From contig NZ_JAKFYR010000014.1 in assembly GCF_022554085.1 (NCBI RefSeq), positions 1 through 64,000 of the forward strand: a stretch of DNA of 64,000 nucleotides, read 5' to 3'. This document shows, in pieces, positions 46,048-54,411 of the stretch. The notes under the pieces are model-generated. The model searched no databases, was not told the DNA's origin, and saw only the letters and a list, made by a program, of their open reading frames with translations. The translations under genes were made by a program, and so were the position numbers. Every line of letters begins with the position of its first letter. Positions within the stretch are counted from its first letter, which is position 1. Origin of the DNA: Rhodococcus sp. CH91 (GTDB lineage Bacteria > Actinomycetota > Actinomycetes > Mycobacteriales > Mycobacteriaceae).

Positions 46048-46120
46048 GTCCCGCCGTAACCGAGAGAGTTCGGCAACAGCGGGGCCGGATGGGTCTGCGG
46101 GAGTCTCCTCTTGAGGCCTG

Positions 46121-47347
46121 CTACTTGCTACCGGGTGTCCAGCGCATCCTCCACTTGTACGCCTTGTCGAGATGTGACTGATCACCCTTGATGTAGCGGA
46201 CTTCGCGTTTGACACTGATCTCGCCGTTCTTGCTTTCCAGCAATGCGATCGCGCACATGGGCGCACGGTTGTCGCCGGAGTCGAGACGGACTTCGATATC
46301 CGATCCGGAGGTTCGGTAGAGCGTGACCACTCCGTCCGCGGCCGCCCAGTTCGGCACGCCTTCATATATGTACGCGAAAATGAGGATTCGTTTGAAGGCG
46401 CCCGGGTTCGACAGGTCGATGTACAGGTTCTCGCCACCGGCGATGGATCCGGTTCGGTCGTCACCGTCGAGTTCGATGAACGGGTAGCTGTATCGCGATC
46501 CGAATGCTCCACCGAGGGCCTGGATGACGCCCTTGCTTCCGTCCGCCATTTCGTACAGGCAACCGAGATCGAGGTCGATGCCATTGCTGCCGGCAAGGCG
46601 ACCGAAGAATCCCTTACCTGAACCTCTCGTGGTCCAGTTCAGGTTCACCCGCATGAGGCCTTGCTCCTCACCGGCTTTCACGAGGCTCACCGAGGGAGTG
46701 TTCTTGTCTAGCGTGATCTTGGAGAGAGTGACCGGCGGCGCTGCCGGTGTCGGCACGCGTGGCTGGGACGGCGGGACTCCGCGTCGCTCGGTTGTCGGCT
46801 CCGGTGACGGGGCTGGGGGAGGAGCGGGCGTCGGCGCGGGGGGTGCCGGCTGGCTGACGTCTACACCGTAATTCGTCGCAAGAGCCGAAAGACCGGTATT
46901 CCACCCCTGCGAGACATTGCGGACCTTCCACGTCCCGTTGCGGCGATAGACCTCCATCAGAATCGCTGCCCGTTCGGAACTCAATCCGTTTGCGGGTGCC
47001 TGGACAACCAGGCCGGTCGATTGTTCGAGAGTGACGCCCAGATCGGGGACGGCCGCCAAAGTCCCATGCATGCTCTCGTCCAGAGCCACCGCGATCGACA
47101 GGGTGTGGATGTGTGCGGGCATAAGCGAGAGGTCCAACGAAATCCGGTCGGCGCCGATCAACCGGACCGCGCCTTCGGGAGACTTCGGTTGGTTGAAGAA
47201 GATGAAGTCGTCGTCGTTTCGTACGCGCTGGTTCTCCGTCAATTGGAAGGCCATCAAATCGACTGTGCCCTGGCGTGCGCCAGACACCGACAGGATTGCG
47301 GTGCCGTCGTGGATGACCGTATTCGCCCCGGGGGGAAGTGAAGGCAT
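46121..47347 (-). CDS. Double-TerD domain protein
   Basis: Protein of 408 aa. The first TerD domain (about 10-165) carries NDDDFIFFNQPKSPEG and AAILMEVYRRNGTWKV followed by GLSALATNYGVDV, closely like the TerD tails of the exonuclease fusions. A Pro/Ala-rich linker (about 166-206) follows. The second domain (about 207-408) is a more divergent TerD/CABP-like fold with NGIDLDLGCLYEM and GGENLYIDL. TerD domains bind calcium through acidic loops such as DLDLGC. The ATG at 47347 lies beyond a strong terminator of the upstream TerC gene, so it may have its own promoter. It is convergent with the kinase operon (73 bp). Confidence 0.85.
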   Translation of the reverse strand: MPSLPPGANTVIHDGTAILSVSGARQGTVDLMAFQLTENQRVRNDDDFIFFNQPKSPEGAVRLIGADRISLDLSLMPAHIHTLSIAVALDESMHGTLAAVPDLGVTLEQSTGLVVQAPANGLSSERAAILMEVYRRNGTWKVRNVSQGWNTGLSALATNYGVDVSQPAPPAPTPAPPPAPSPEPTTERRGVPPSQPRVPTPAAPPVTLSKITLDKNTPSVSLVKAGEEQGLMRVNLNWTTRGSGKGFFGRLAGSNGIDLDLGCLYEMADGSKGVIQALGGAFGSRYSYPFIELDGDDRTGSIAGGENLYIDLSNPGAFKRILIFAYIYEGVPNWAAADGVVTLYRTSGSDIEVRLDSGDNRAPMCAIALLESKNGEISVKREVRYIKGDQSHLDKAYKWRMRWTPGSK

Positions 47348-47389
47348 GGCGTGTCCGGCCCTACGGCCGACTCCTTTCGGCGGAGATGC

Positions 47390-47422
47390 GTGTGGGCAGC
47401 CGGACCAGCCGGCTGCCCACAC
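47390..47422 (-). terminator. Terminator between DUF475/TerC and double-TerD genes
   Basis: Perfect 14-bp stem GTGTGGGCAGCCGG / CCGGCTGCCCACAC with a 5-base loop, 10 bp after the DUF475 stop in the direction of transcription. It would separate the TerD-TerC unit from the double-TerD gene or attenuate read-through into it. Confidence 0.85.
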
Positions 47423-47432
47423 ATGGAACTGA

Positions 47433-48563
47433 TCAGGCGTTGACGGTGACCGTCTCGGGCTGCGGATCTTCATCCGAGTCCGTGGTCGCCTCGTCGTCGG
47501 GATTGTTCTTGTTCCGGATGATGCTGGTCGCCAGGGCTGCGAGGATCAGGAACACGCCGGTCAGGCCGGTGACGATCTCACTGACATGGTGGCCGATCGA
47601 GTACAGCAGGATCAATGCCAGCGCACCGATCGCCCAGTGAGCTCCATGCTCGAGGTAGACATACTCGGCGAGCGTGCCCTTGCGGACGAGGTAGACGGTG
47701 ATCGAGCGGACGAACATCGCGCCGATGAAGCCCAGGCCGAGAGCGATGATGATCGGGTCGGAGGTGACAGCGAACGCGCCGATCACTCCGTCGAAGGAGA
47801 ACGACGCATCCAGCACCTCGAGGTAGAGGAACAGGAAGAAGCCGGCCTTACCGGTTGCCTTCGCGAGGTCACTGGGACCACCGGACGATTCCTCGCCCTC
47901 CTCGTCGACGTTGAACAGTTCGCCGAGGCCGTTGACCAGAATATAGGTGATCATGCCGAGCGTGCCGGCGATCATCACCGTGGATGACTTGCCTTCGGGG
48001 GCGAGCAGCAGTGCGGTGAGAACGAGGAGCCCGGATGCCACAACCACCGAGAGCTGGTCGAGCTTGCCGATCCGTTCCAGTGGGCGTTCGATCCAGGACA
48101 ACCAGGTGATGTCCTTCTCCTCGAAGATGAAGCCCAGGAACAGCATCAGCAGGAACATGCCACCGAACGACGCGATCTGTGGGTGAGCATCGGTGATCAG
48201 CGTTTCGTAGCTTGCGCGACCGTCGGGGAAGTAGGCCGCACCGTCGGCAGGCGGGTTGAGCGCCAGGTCCAGGGCTGCAACGGGACCGAGTCCCGAGGCA
48301 ACCCAGACGATGAGCAGCGGGAACACGAGTCGCATGCCGAAGACGGCAATGAGAATGCCGATGGTGAGGAAGATCTTCTGCCAGAACTCACTCATTCTTC
48401 GCAGCACCGTTGCGTTGATGACCGCGTTGTCGAAGGAGAGTGAGACCTCGAGTACGCCGAGAATGGCGGCCAGTAGCAGGGCTTGAGGACCGCCGTAGAG
48501 GAAAGCGACGACCAGGGCTACAACGGTGACGGCGAAAGATGCGCCGAAGATGCGCATAACCAC
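47433..48563 (-). CDS. DUF475/TerC-family membrane protein
   Basis: Integral membrane protein of 376 aa with about eight or nine hydrophobic segments. The TerC signature pair is present: LEVSLSFDNAVINATV near residue 40 and LEVLDASFSFDGVIGAFAVT near 250, whose acidic residues are thought to bind or conduct a cation. Acidic loops (NVDEEGEESSGG and the DDEATTDSDEDPQPE tail) are consistent with metal handling. TerC-family proteins work with TerD in tellurite/metal stress. The GTG at 48563 sits 8 bases after GAAAGG; ATG 48557 is the alternative. It follows the TerD gene by 87 bp in the same direction. Confidence 0.88.
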   Translation of the reverse strand: MVMRIFGASFAVTVVALVVAFLYGGPQALLLAAILGVLEVSLSFDNAVINATVLRRMSEFWQKIFLTIGILIAVFGMRLVFPLLIVWVASGLGPVAALDLALNPPADGAAYFPDGRASYETLITDAHPQIASFGGMFLLMLFLGFIFEEKDITWLSWIERPLERIGKLDQLSVVVASGLLVLTALLLAPEGKSSTVMIAGTLGMITYILVNGLGELFNVDEEGEESSGGPSDLAKATGKAGFFLFLYLEVLDASFSFDGVIGAFAVTSDPIIIALGLGFIGAMFVRSITVYLVRKGTLAEYVYLEHGAHWAIGALALILLYSIGHHVSEIVTGLTGVFLILAALATSIIRNKNNPDDEATTDSDEDPQPETVTVNA

Positions 48564-48650
48564 GGACGTGGCCTTTCTCTATGGGTGCGGACGGGTCGGA
48601 CGCTCTTCCTTCGAGCTTCCCGACCGTTCCCGCGGACGGAACTGACGAAA

Positions 48651-49229
48651 TCAGGCGACGTTGACGCCGTAGTCGAGGGCGATCCCGCGAAGACCGGATG
48701 CGTAACCCTGGCCGACGGCGCGGAACTTCCACTCCGCGTTGTGGCGGTAGACCTCACCGAAGATCATCGCGGTCTCGGTGGAGGCATCTTCCGTCAGGTC
48801 GTAGCGAGCCAGCTCGACGCCCGTGACACGGTCGATGATTCGGATGTAGGCGTTGCGAACATGGCCGAAGGACTGGCCGCGAACGTCCGCGTCGTAGATC
48901 GAGACAGCGAAGAAGATGTTCGTCACCGTGGGCGGGAGTGCTGCGAGATCGACGTGGATGGACTCGTCATCGCCGTCTCCGTCACCGGTCAGGTTGTCGC
49001 CAGTGTGCTCGACCAGGCCGTCCGGCGAGGAGAGATTGCCGTAGAAGACGAAGTGCTTGTCCGAAAGGACTTTGTAGCTGGGCCCGGTGATCAGCGCCGA
49101 CGCATCGAGGTCGTAGGGCGCACCGGTGGTGGTGCGCTCGTCCCATCCCAGACCGACCGTGATGGTCGTAAGGTTGTCGGTCGCCTTGGAGAGGGAGACA
49201 TTGCCGCCCTTGGCAAGTGAGACGCTCAT
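48651..49229 (-). CDS. terD: TerD-family calcium-binding stress protein
   Basis: Canonical single-domain TerD of 192 aa. MSVSLAKGGNVSLSKAT is the classic start, followed by TITVGLGWDERTTTG, the DLDASALI calcium site, FVFYGNLSSPDGLVEHTGDNLTGDGDGDDE, and the ending GEVYRHNAEWKFRAVGQGYASGL. It should bind Ca2+ in the cytosol and act with TerC in the metal/tellurite or phage stress response. The ATG at 49229 follows GAAAGGA. It is first gene of the leftward unit, with TerC next. The symbol denotes the family. Confidence 0.93.
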   Translation of the reverse strand: MSVSLAKGGNVSLSKATDNLTTITVGLGWDERTTTGAPYDLDASALITGPSYKVLSDKHFVFYGNLSSPDGLVEHTGDNLTGDGDGDDESIHVDLAALPPTVTNIFFAVSIYDADVRGQSFGHVRNAYIRIIDRVTGVELARYDLTEDASTETAMIFGEVYRHNAEWKFRAVGQGYASGLRGIALDYGVNVA

Positions 49230-49809
49230 ATGGATCCTTTCGAGTTTCTGCGTGGAAGTAGGAGTGGTCCGTGCCTCGGCGCGGATCGCGCTAGAGGTGT
49301 CGGCCGGTCATGGAGCGGCCGATGAAGTCGACGAAACGGAGGGGAGTTCTTTCGATATAGTGCGAGCACTCAGACAGGGCTGTATCTGGGGTCGTGAGGG
49401 TACTTTCGTCCACGTTGTGTGGCTGAACTCCTTCTGCGGGTGCGACTTCTGGGATCGCGACGCAAACAACTGCACGGTGCTGTGCGTCACCTACTCCAGC
49501 CCCCGACAGACTGTTGGGCGACAACATAGCAGGTGCAACTAAATGTCCGAAAGTGCCCATCGGTCCGATTCCGGCGGATCGTTTCTGTTACCAGTAGTAC
49601 TGGGACGGGTACGGACCGAGTTGCTGGGCGGGTGTAACAATCCCCGTGCCGAATACAGATGTACTCGGCGATGGAGTTTGAGCACGCGGGGGGCAGAGAC
49701 GGCGCTTGGGGAAGGGTCCATGGACCGCTGTGTCATAGCCATTGTTTATGTTCGTCGGCGTTCCGTGCGTTTTCGTACGGAGTAACTTCATCGCGCAATT
49801 GGGGTGGTT
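49230..49809. other. 580-bp intergenic region between terD and the truncated helicase
   Basis: No supported gene. It must hold the terD promoter (leftward) and that of the helicase copy (rightward). On the minus strand a frame ends at 49588 with a Gln/Pro/Tyr-rich tail (AQQLGPYPSQYYW) and might be a remnant of another gene, but it has no start or ribosome binding site. No repeat or RNA element is recognised. Confidence 0.5.
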
Positions 49810-51603
49810 GTGGATTCGAGGGAGAGCGATCCTGAGCTGAAGGATCGTGTTCAACGTTTGCTCGCATTCTTGTCCGAGCTCGTGAAGGCGCGAAGCGCCC
49901 CCGTTCGAATCATCGACAAGCACCGCGCTGTGATCGCTCTCGACGAAGGCAATCTGGATGTAGCTCTCAGTACCGATGCGTCCGCCGGCGACGTCGTGCT
50001 CCGGGCGCGTCGCGTGCACTTGGAAGACCCACCCCGGGTGCCGGCTGCAGTCACTCCCTGGATCCGCGGTTCGATTGCGGAGTCGACAACCGAACCCACG
50101 CTTGATTCCGGTGCTCCCGACACTAGGGAGTTCGACGAATGGCTGACGAAATGGCGTGCCTGGGCAGAGGTCGATCGTGAGCGGCGACCGGCCTGGCACC
50201 TCTACGCGTTCCTCCAGCGCGCGATGCTCGACCTCGAGGCGCAACCGGAGTCCCTGGAACTCGTGATCGCGTCAGGGCTGCTCCAACTCTCGGCGGATGT
50301 AGCGGGCGAACAGGTGCGAACGCACCTCATCACGCAGTCGACGCTGGTGGAACGCGACTCGGCCTCTGGCGACCTCCTCGTGAGACTCGATTCCGAATCC
50401 GCTCCGGCGCTCGAAGACACTCAGTTGCTGACCGGGCTCGACGTCTTCGATTCGTCGGGTACTCGGAACCTGCACGAATCGCTGGCTGCGCGAGTGAGCT
50501 CACTTGTGGACCCTGCCGCACGGATCTTCCTCAAAGAGTGGTCCGACCGAGCCCTGACTACCCGCGTCGAGGTCGTCGACCGACCCGACGAAGCAGCCTC
50601 GCACGATCGTCTGCTCACGCCGTCGCCCTCGCTGGTTCTGCGCAAGCGCGGTGCCTATGCACTGATCGAGTACTACGACCGCATGACGGCAGCCGCGGCG
50701 GACGAGGCAACGGCGGTTCCCCTCGGGCTGGCACAGCTGGTCGAGGCGATCGAACCCGCCGATCGGGTCGCGTGGCTCGACAGGGCCGGTACGTCGTCCT
50801 CACTGCTTACTGACGATCCGCTGTTTCCGCTTCCTGCCAACCAGGAGCAACGCGACATCATCGATCGGCTCGCAGGCGACAGCGGTGTCGTCGTCGAGGG
50901 CCCACCCGGAACAGGGAAGACTCATACGATCGCCAACCTTGTCTCGGCGTTGTTGGCACGTGGTCAGCGCGTCCTGGTCACCAGCGAGAAGGCCCAGGCA
51001 CTGAGGGTCCTTCGCGACAAGCTGCCTTCGGAACTGCAGGAGCTCTGTGTTTCGGTCACGGACGCCGGCCGCGGGGGGTCGGCCGAACTGAACCGCAGCG
51101 TCAGCGAGATCGCGACCCGCAAGGCACAGTTCGATCCACGCCGAACAGCGGCGCGTATCGACGAGGTGGCGCAACGACGCGACACGGCACTGAGTCGTCG
51201 GGCGATGCTGACGGAACGCATCCGTCAGGCTCGTGCGTCCGAGACGCTCGCGCACGCTGATGTCGCGCCGGGGTATGCGGGCACGCCGGCGGAGATCGTC
51301 CGTAAGGTCACCGCGCAGAGCGCCAACCACGACTGGCTGCGTGGCTCCCTCACGACGGATACTCCACCACTCTCTCCGGAAGAGTTCCAGACACTGCTCG
51401 CCTTGTACGAACGGTGCGAAGCTGTTCGTAACGGTCCGGGTTCGGGAGGTGTCCCCACTTCGGGACTGCTTCGGATGCTGGAGGGCGCTGCTCCCGACGT
51501 TCTCGAACGGATCCGCGAGCAGTGCGACCATCTGCAGCGCGCGCTGATCGATGTGGAAGGTCTCGAACCCGCATTCCGGAACCTCGCCGACGCAGTAGGC
51601 TAG
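49810..51603 (+). pseudogene. Truncated copy of the SF1 helicase (motor cut after Walker A region)
   Basis: A 597-aa frame clearly paralogous to the 1474-aa helicase at 34876: PELKDRVQRLLAFLSELVKA matches at the start and Walker A GPPGTGKT (364-371) and VLVTSEKAQAL are intact. It ends at a TAG at 51601 where the parent continues; Walker B, motifs III-VI and the Vsr-like nuclease are all missing, so it cannot be a working helicase. GTG 49810 aligns with the parent's start; GTG 49804 is possible. Homology to the parent fades at the stop, and lower-GC sequence follows, so this looks like the left junction of an inserted island. A short ATP-binding product could still be made. Confidence 0.75.
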
Positions 51604-51743
51604 CGGCAACTGCGTTGAGGATTCCATCGCTTGGCAACGACAGGGACATGAAGGGCGTGCTTAGCCAAGTTTAATGTTTCATTTAGTGAAATGCTGACCG
51701 AGACAGAAGCATGGCAGTTTTTATGTCGTACGCCATTGCACTT

Positions 51744-52610
51744 CTAATCATGCGCGATTGTGCCGAACAGGATGTGCCGCAGGTGTTCCGGGGCATCGCT
51801 GATACCGCAATTTGAAAATTCCCCGATCCCGTTCTCGATTTCGCTGTCGGGAATTACGAAATGGGCAGAATCCCAGCGTGCGAACGGACTAGCATCCTGA
51901 GGAGCGGCTGCTTTGAAAAAAGTGTTTTTCACTGTACCGACACGAGAGATGTTCAAATCCTTATCAAGATGAACGGAGACAAGACGCCAGGCCGGGTCCC
52001 GCCGCATAACTTCGTACTCATTCCGTGAGAGGTAGTGCTTCGTTTTACCTCGCCGAGTGGTGCTCTTAACCTCAAGGTGAAGTTCAAGCTCGGGCGTTAT
52101 CGCTGAGATGTCATATCCGTGGGCATCTGACCAGGCAGCGACATGCTCGACTTGTGCGGAGGTTGTGCTCAGCAGTAGGTCCACCAGCGCCGCTTCCCCG
52201 GCTGCCCCGATGCGTGCCCGCTCTTCCGTATCCACTTTCTTCCATATTGAGGAAATCCGTGAGAACGCCTCCTCTGCATCAATGTTCAGCGTTCTCGCCG
52301 CCTGTATCGCGTCCTCTGGAAGGTCGTCTGGATTTCCGATCAGATCGTCCGCGTCCCGCAGCCAAAATGGTTGACCACTCAGGATCGCTGCATCGAATAG
52401 GCGATGTGAGGCCGAACTCGTAGGATCTCCCTTTTCTAGTAATCCGGCCTCGCGAAGCCACTCATAACCTTGGTCGTATTGCGTTGGCGCTATGTCGCTG
52501 AAATCGGAATGGGAAACGAACATGAGGCGGCTGCGAGTAACCCCGATCGCAGGAATGTACTCAAGCCACCTCCGTGCCGCCCGCAGGATCGGACTAGGGG
52601 GAATCGCCAT
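51744..52610 (-). CDS. DUF3883 protein (PD-(D/E)xK-like nuclease-type domain)
   Basis: Protein of 288 aa. The N-terminal about 135 residues are helical and unassigned. The C-terminal DUF3883 domain (about 140-250) shows GAAGEAALVDLLLS, DAHGYDISAI, ELHLEVKSTTRRGK (the ExK of a PD-(D/E)xK core), then YLSRNEYEVMRRDPAWRLVSV. DUF3883 proteins are frequent in restriction and defence islands. The ATG at 52610 overlaps the 3' end of the SNF2 helicase gene by 17 bp, so it is the last of a three-gene operon. GC content is visibly lower than in the flanking 0-50 kb genes, suggesting transfer. Confidence 0.8.
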   Translation of the reverse strand: MAIPPSPILRAARRWLEYIPAIGVTRSRLMFVSHSDFSDIAPTQYDQGYEWLREAGLLEKGDPTSSASHRLFDAAILSGQPFWLRDADDLIGNPDDLPEDAIQAARTLNIDAEEAFSRISSIWKKVDTEERARIGAAGEAALVDLLLSTTSAQVEHVAAWSDAHGYDISAITPELELHLEVKSTTRRGKTKHYLSRNEYEVMRRDPAWRLVSVHLDKDLNISRVGTVKNTFFKAAAPQDASPFARWDSAHFVIPDSEIENGIGEFSNCGISDAPEHLRHILFGTIAHD

Positions 52611-54411
52611 GCAGATGACCGATCAGTGCTTTCAGGTCGTTTCTGTCCATCTCCGAACCGACTGCCGGTTCCTCTTCGAGGTCGGCAAGCTGTTGCACGG
52701 ACGGATCGTCCAGAATTTTGCCCATGAACAAGAGCTTGTCTGCAAGACGCTTCTCGACGACGTCGTCGATAGTCTTTTCGGCCGACAGAACCGTGATACG
52801 GGTTTCGGTTCCTTCTGCGAGTCCGAGCCGGTGAATCCGGTCGAGGCTCTGGAGGAACCTCCCCGCCGCAAAATCACGGTCGACGTACACGGCGTCATGG
52901 CAGTGATGATGCAGGCTGATTCCCTCGCCCAGAGTAGCGGGGTTCGAGATAAGCACCATGCACTCGGGATCGTGTCGAAAGCGTGCAATTTCGGCGTCGC
53001 GGTCCTTGGTTCCCCCGTGAACGACGGCCGGCGAAAAGGCGGACAGCATATATTCGAGTGTGTTGATGCTTCGGATGAACGTCGACCATACCAACGTCTT
53101 GCGCCCGAGGGCGGCGTTCTGGGCGACAATCGACAGGACTTCCTGGTACTTCGGGGACATCTCGTATGCTGGAAGATCTTGCATCAGCTGAAACAATGGT
53201 GCATCGGTGGGAACTTGAAGCGATGGCACTCTGGCTTCCACCGGCTCGTGAGGCGAAGCTCCGACAGCTAGGAGGGCTGGCGTGGTAGCTGCCATCATCA
53301 GGTAGATGAGAACCCGCCCGAGCGCTTCGAAGTCGGATTCGTACCCCGTCGCCCGCGCTGAGAAGTGCCCGATGAGAGCGTCATAGATTTCTCGGTGCAG
53401 TCCGGTCAGTGCAATCGGCCGGATAGCGAGGTTAACAGGGGGGAGGCCCAGTTCATGCTTGGTCGTGCGGGTGAAGAGCGGTCGCAGTGCTTGACTTGCT
53501 TGTGCCAGGTCGCCCCCTGCTACTGCCTGAGTGACTTTGCGGCGGCCATGACCCGGCCACACGAAGCCGAAGAGATTCTCGAGGTCTTTGGCGCCGTTCG
53601 GTGCCGGAGTACCGGTCAGGATCAACCGGTGACGCGCCCGTGGGCCAAGTGCGAGACAGGCTGAGCCGTAAACACCGTCGGCTCCGAGCTTCATACGGTG
53701 CGCCTCATCGAGAATGATCATCGAGGGCCGCGCTGTAAGCCAGTTACTGAGATCATTGACAGCCGCCCCCAACCGCTCATAGTTGATAATCAACGCATCG
53801 GCCGCAGGGTCGATGCGCTGTGAGTACACCTTCATGTTCAAGGGCGCAGCGAGGCATTCGCGATTCTCGTGCTGCCACGACTCGTAACAGGACTTCGGCC
53901 CGACGATGAGCAGGCGCTCAACCCCGTTAGTGTTGCGTAGGGCCTGAAAAACGGCCAGTCCGACGCGGGTCTTTCCGGCGCCCGGCACTGAAAAGTTTGC
54001 ACCGTGTCGAAGAAGTAGCAGCTTCTGGACATCGCGTCGCTGGAACTCGGTGAGATTGGCGATCCATTCGCCTCCGAGTGCGGTGTCCAGATCAACCTGT
54101 TCTGGCGGAAGCCCGCTGTCAAGGCGAGCCTTGACGGCTTGAGAATCAGCCACCGAGTCAGAGGCCAAGCTCGCAAGTTGCGGATCCCAATGCACGCTCG
54201 AGGCTTCGGGCCAGCCGGCAAGTGCATCGAGATTCGTCAGCAACTCGTCAATTTCTACTTCCAGTAAAGACGGAGTCTTCTGCACTGCGGAGCTGAACCT
54301 CAGCGAGAGTTTCCGCAGGTGCGGCTCGAAACCTGCCCCGGCACGCAGGTGTGCCTGAGTTGCAGTGTCACCGAACAGGAGCTGGAGACTGTGTATAGAA
54401 GTCGAAGTCAT
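52594..54411 (-). CDS. SNF2/DEAH-type superfamily 2 helicase
   Basis: Helicase of 605 aa. The N-terminal about 120 residues precede the motor; motif I is NFSVPGAGKTRVGLAVF, motif II MIILDEAHRMK, motif III LTGTPAPN. The second RecA lobe has VVHGGTKDRDAEIARF, LISNPATLGEGISLHHHCHDAVYVDR and motif VI SLDRIHRLG. It should translocate on DNA as the motor of a restriction-type complex. The ATG at 54411 overlaps the ParB-like stop (ATGA) and its 3' end overlaps DUF3883, so the three proteins are made together. No nuclease domain is within the protein itself. Confidence 0.86.
   Translation of the reverse strand: MTSTSIHSLQLLFGDTATQAHLRAGAGFEPHLRKLSLRFSSAVQKTPSLLEVEIDELLTNLDALAGWPEASSVHWDPQLASLASDSVADSQAVKARLDSGLPPEQVDLDTALGGEWIANLTEFQRRDVQKLLLLRHGANFSVPGAGKTRVGLAVFQALRNTNGVERLLIVGPKSCYESWQHENRECLAAPLNMKVYSQRIDPAADALIINYERLGAAVNDLSNWLTARPSMIILDEAHRMKLGADGVYGSACLALGPRARHRLILTGTPAPNGAKDLENLFGFVWPGHGRRKVTQAVAGGDLAQASQALRPLFTRTTKHELGLPPVNLAIRPIALTGLHREIYDALIGHFSARATGYESDFEALGRVLIYLMMAATTPALLAVGASPHEPVEARVPSLQVPTDAPLFQLMQDLPAYEMSPKYQEVLSIVAQNAALGRKTLVWSTFIRSINTLEYMLSAFSPAVVHGGTKDRDAEIARFRHDPECMVLISNPATLGEGISLHHHCHDAVYVDRDFAAGRFLQSLDRIHRLGLAEGTETRITVLSAEKTIDDVVEKRLADKLLFMGKILDDPSVQQLADLEEEPAVGSEMDRNDLKALIGHLHGDSP

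Noticed and set aside
49230-49330. Manganese (yybP-ykoY) riboswitch upstream of terD/terC
   Set aside because: TerC-family genes can carry this element, but its conserved loop sequences are not found here.
49588-49800. Minus-strand frame ending in a Pro/Gln/Tyr-rich tail
   Set aside because: Looks like a protein C-terminus but has no start or ribosome site and runs into the opposite-strand helicase copy; a remnant is possible but not supportable.
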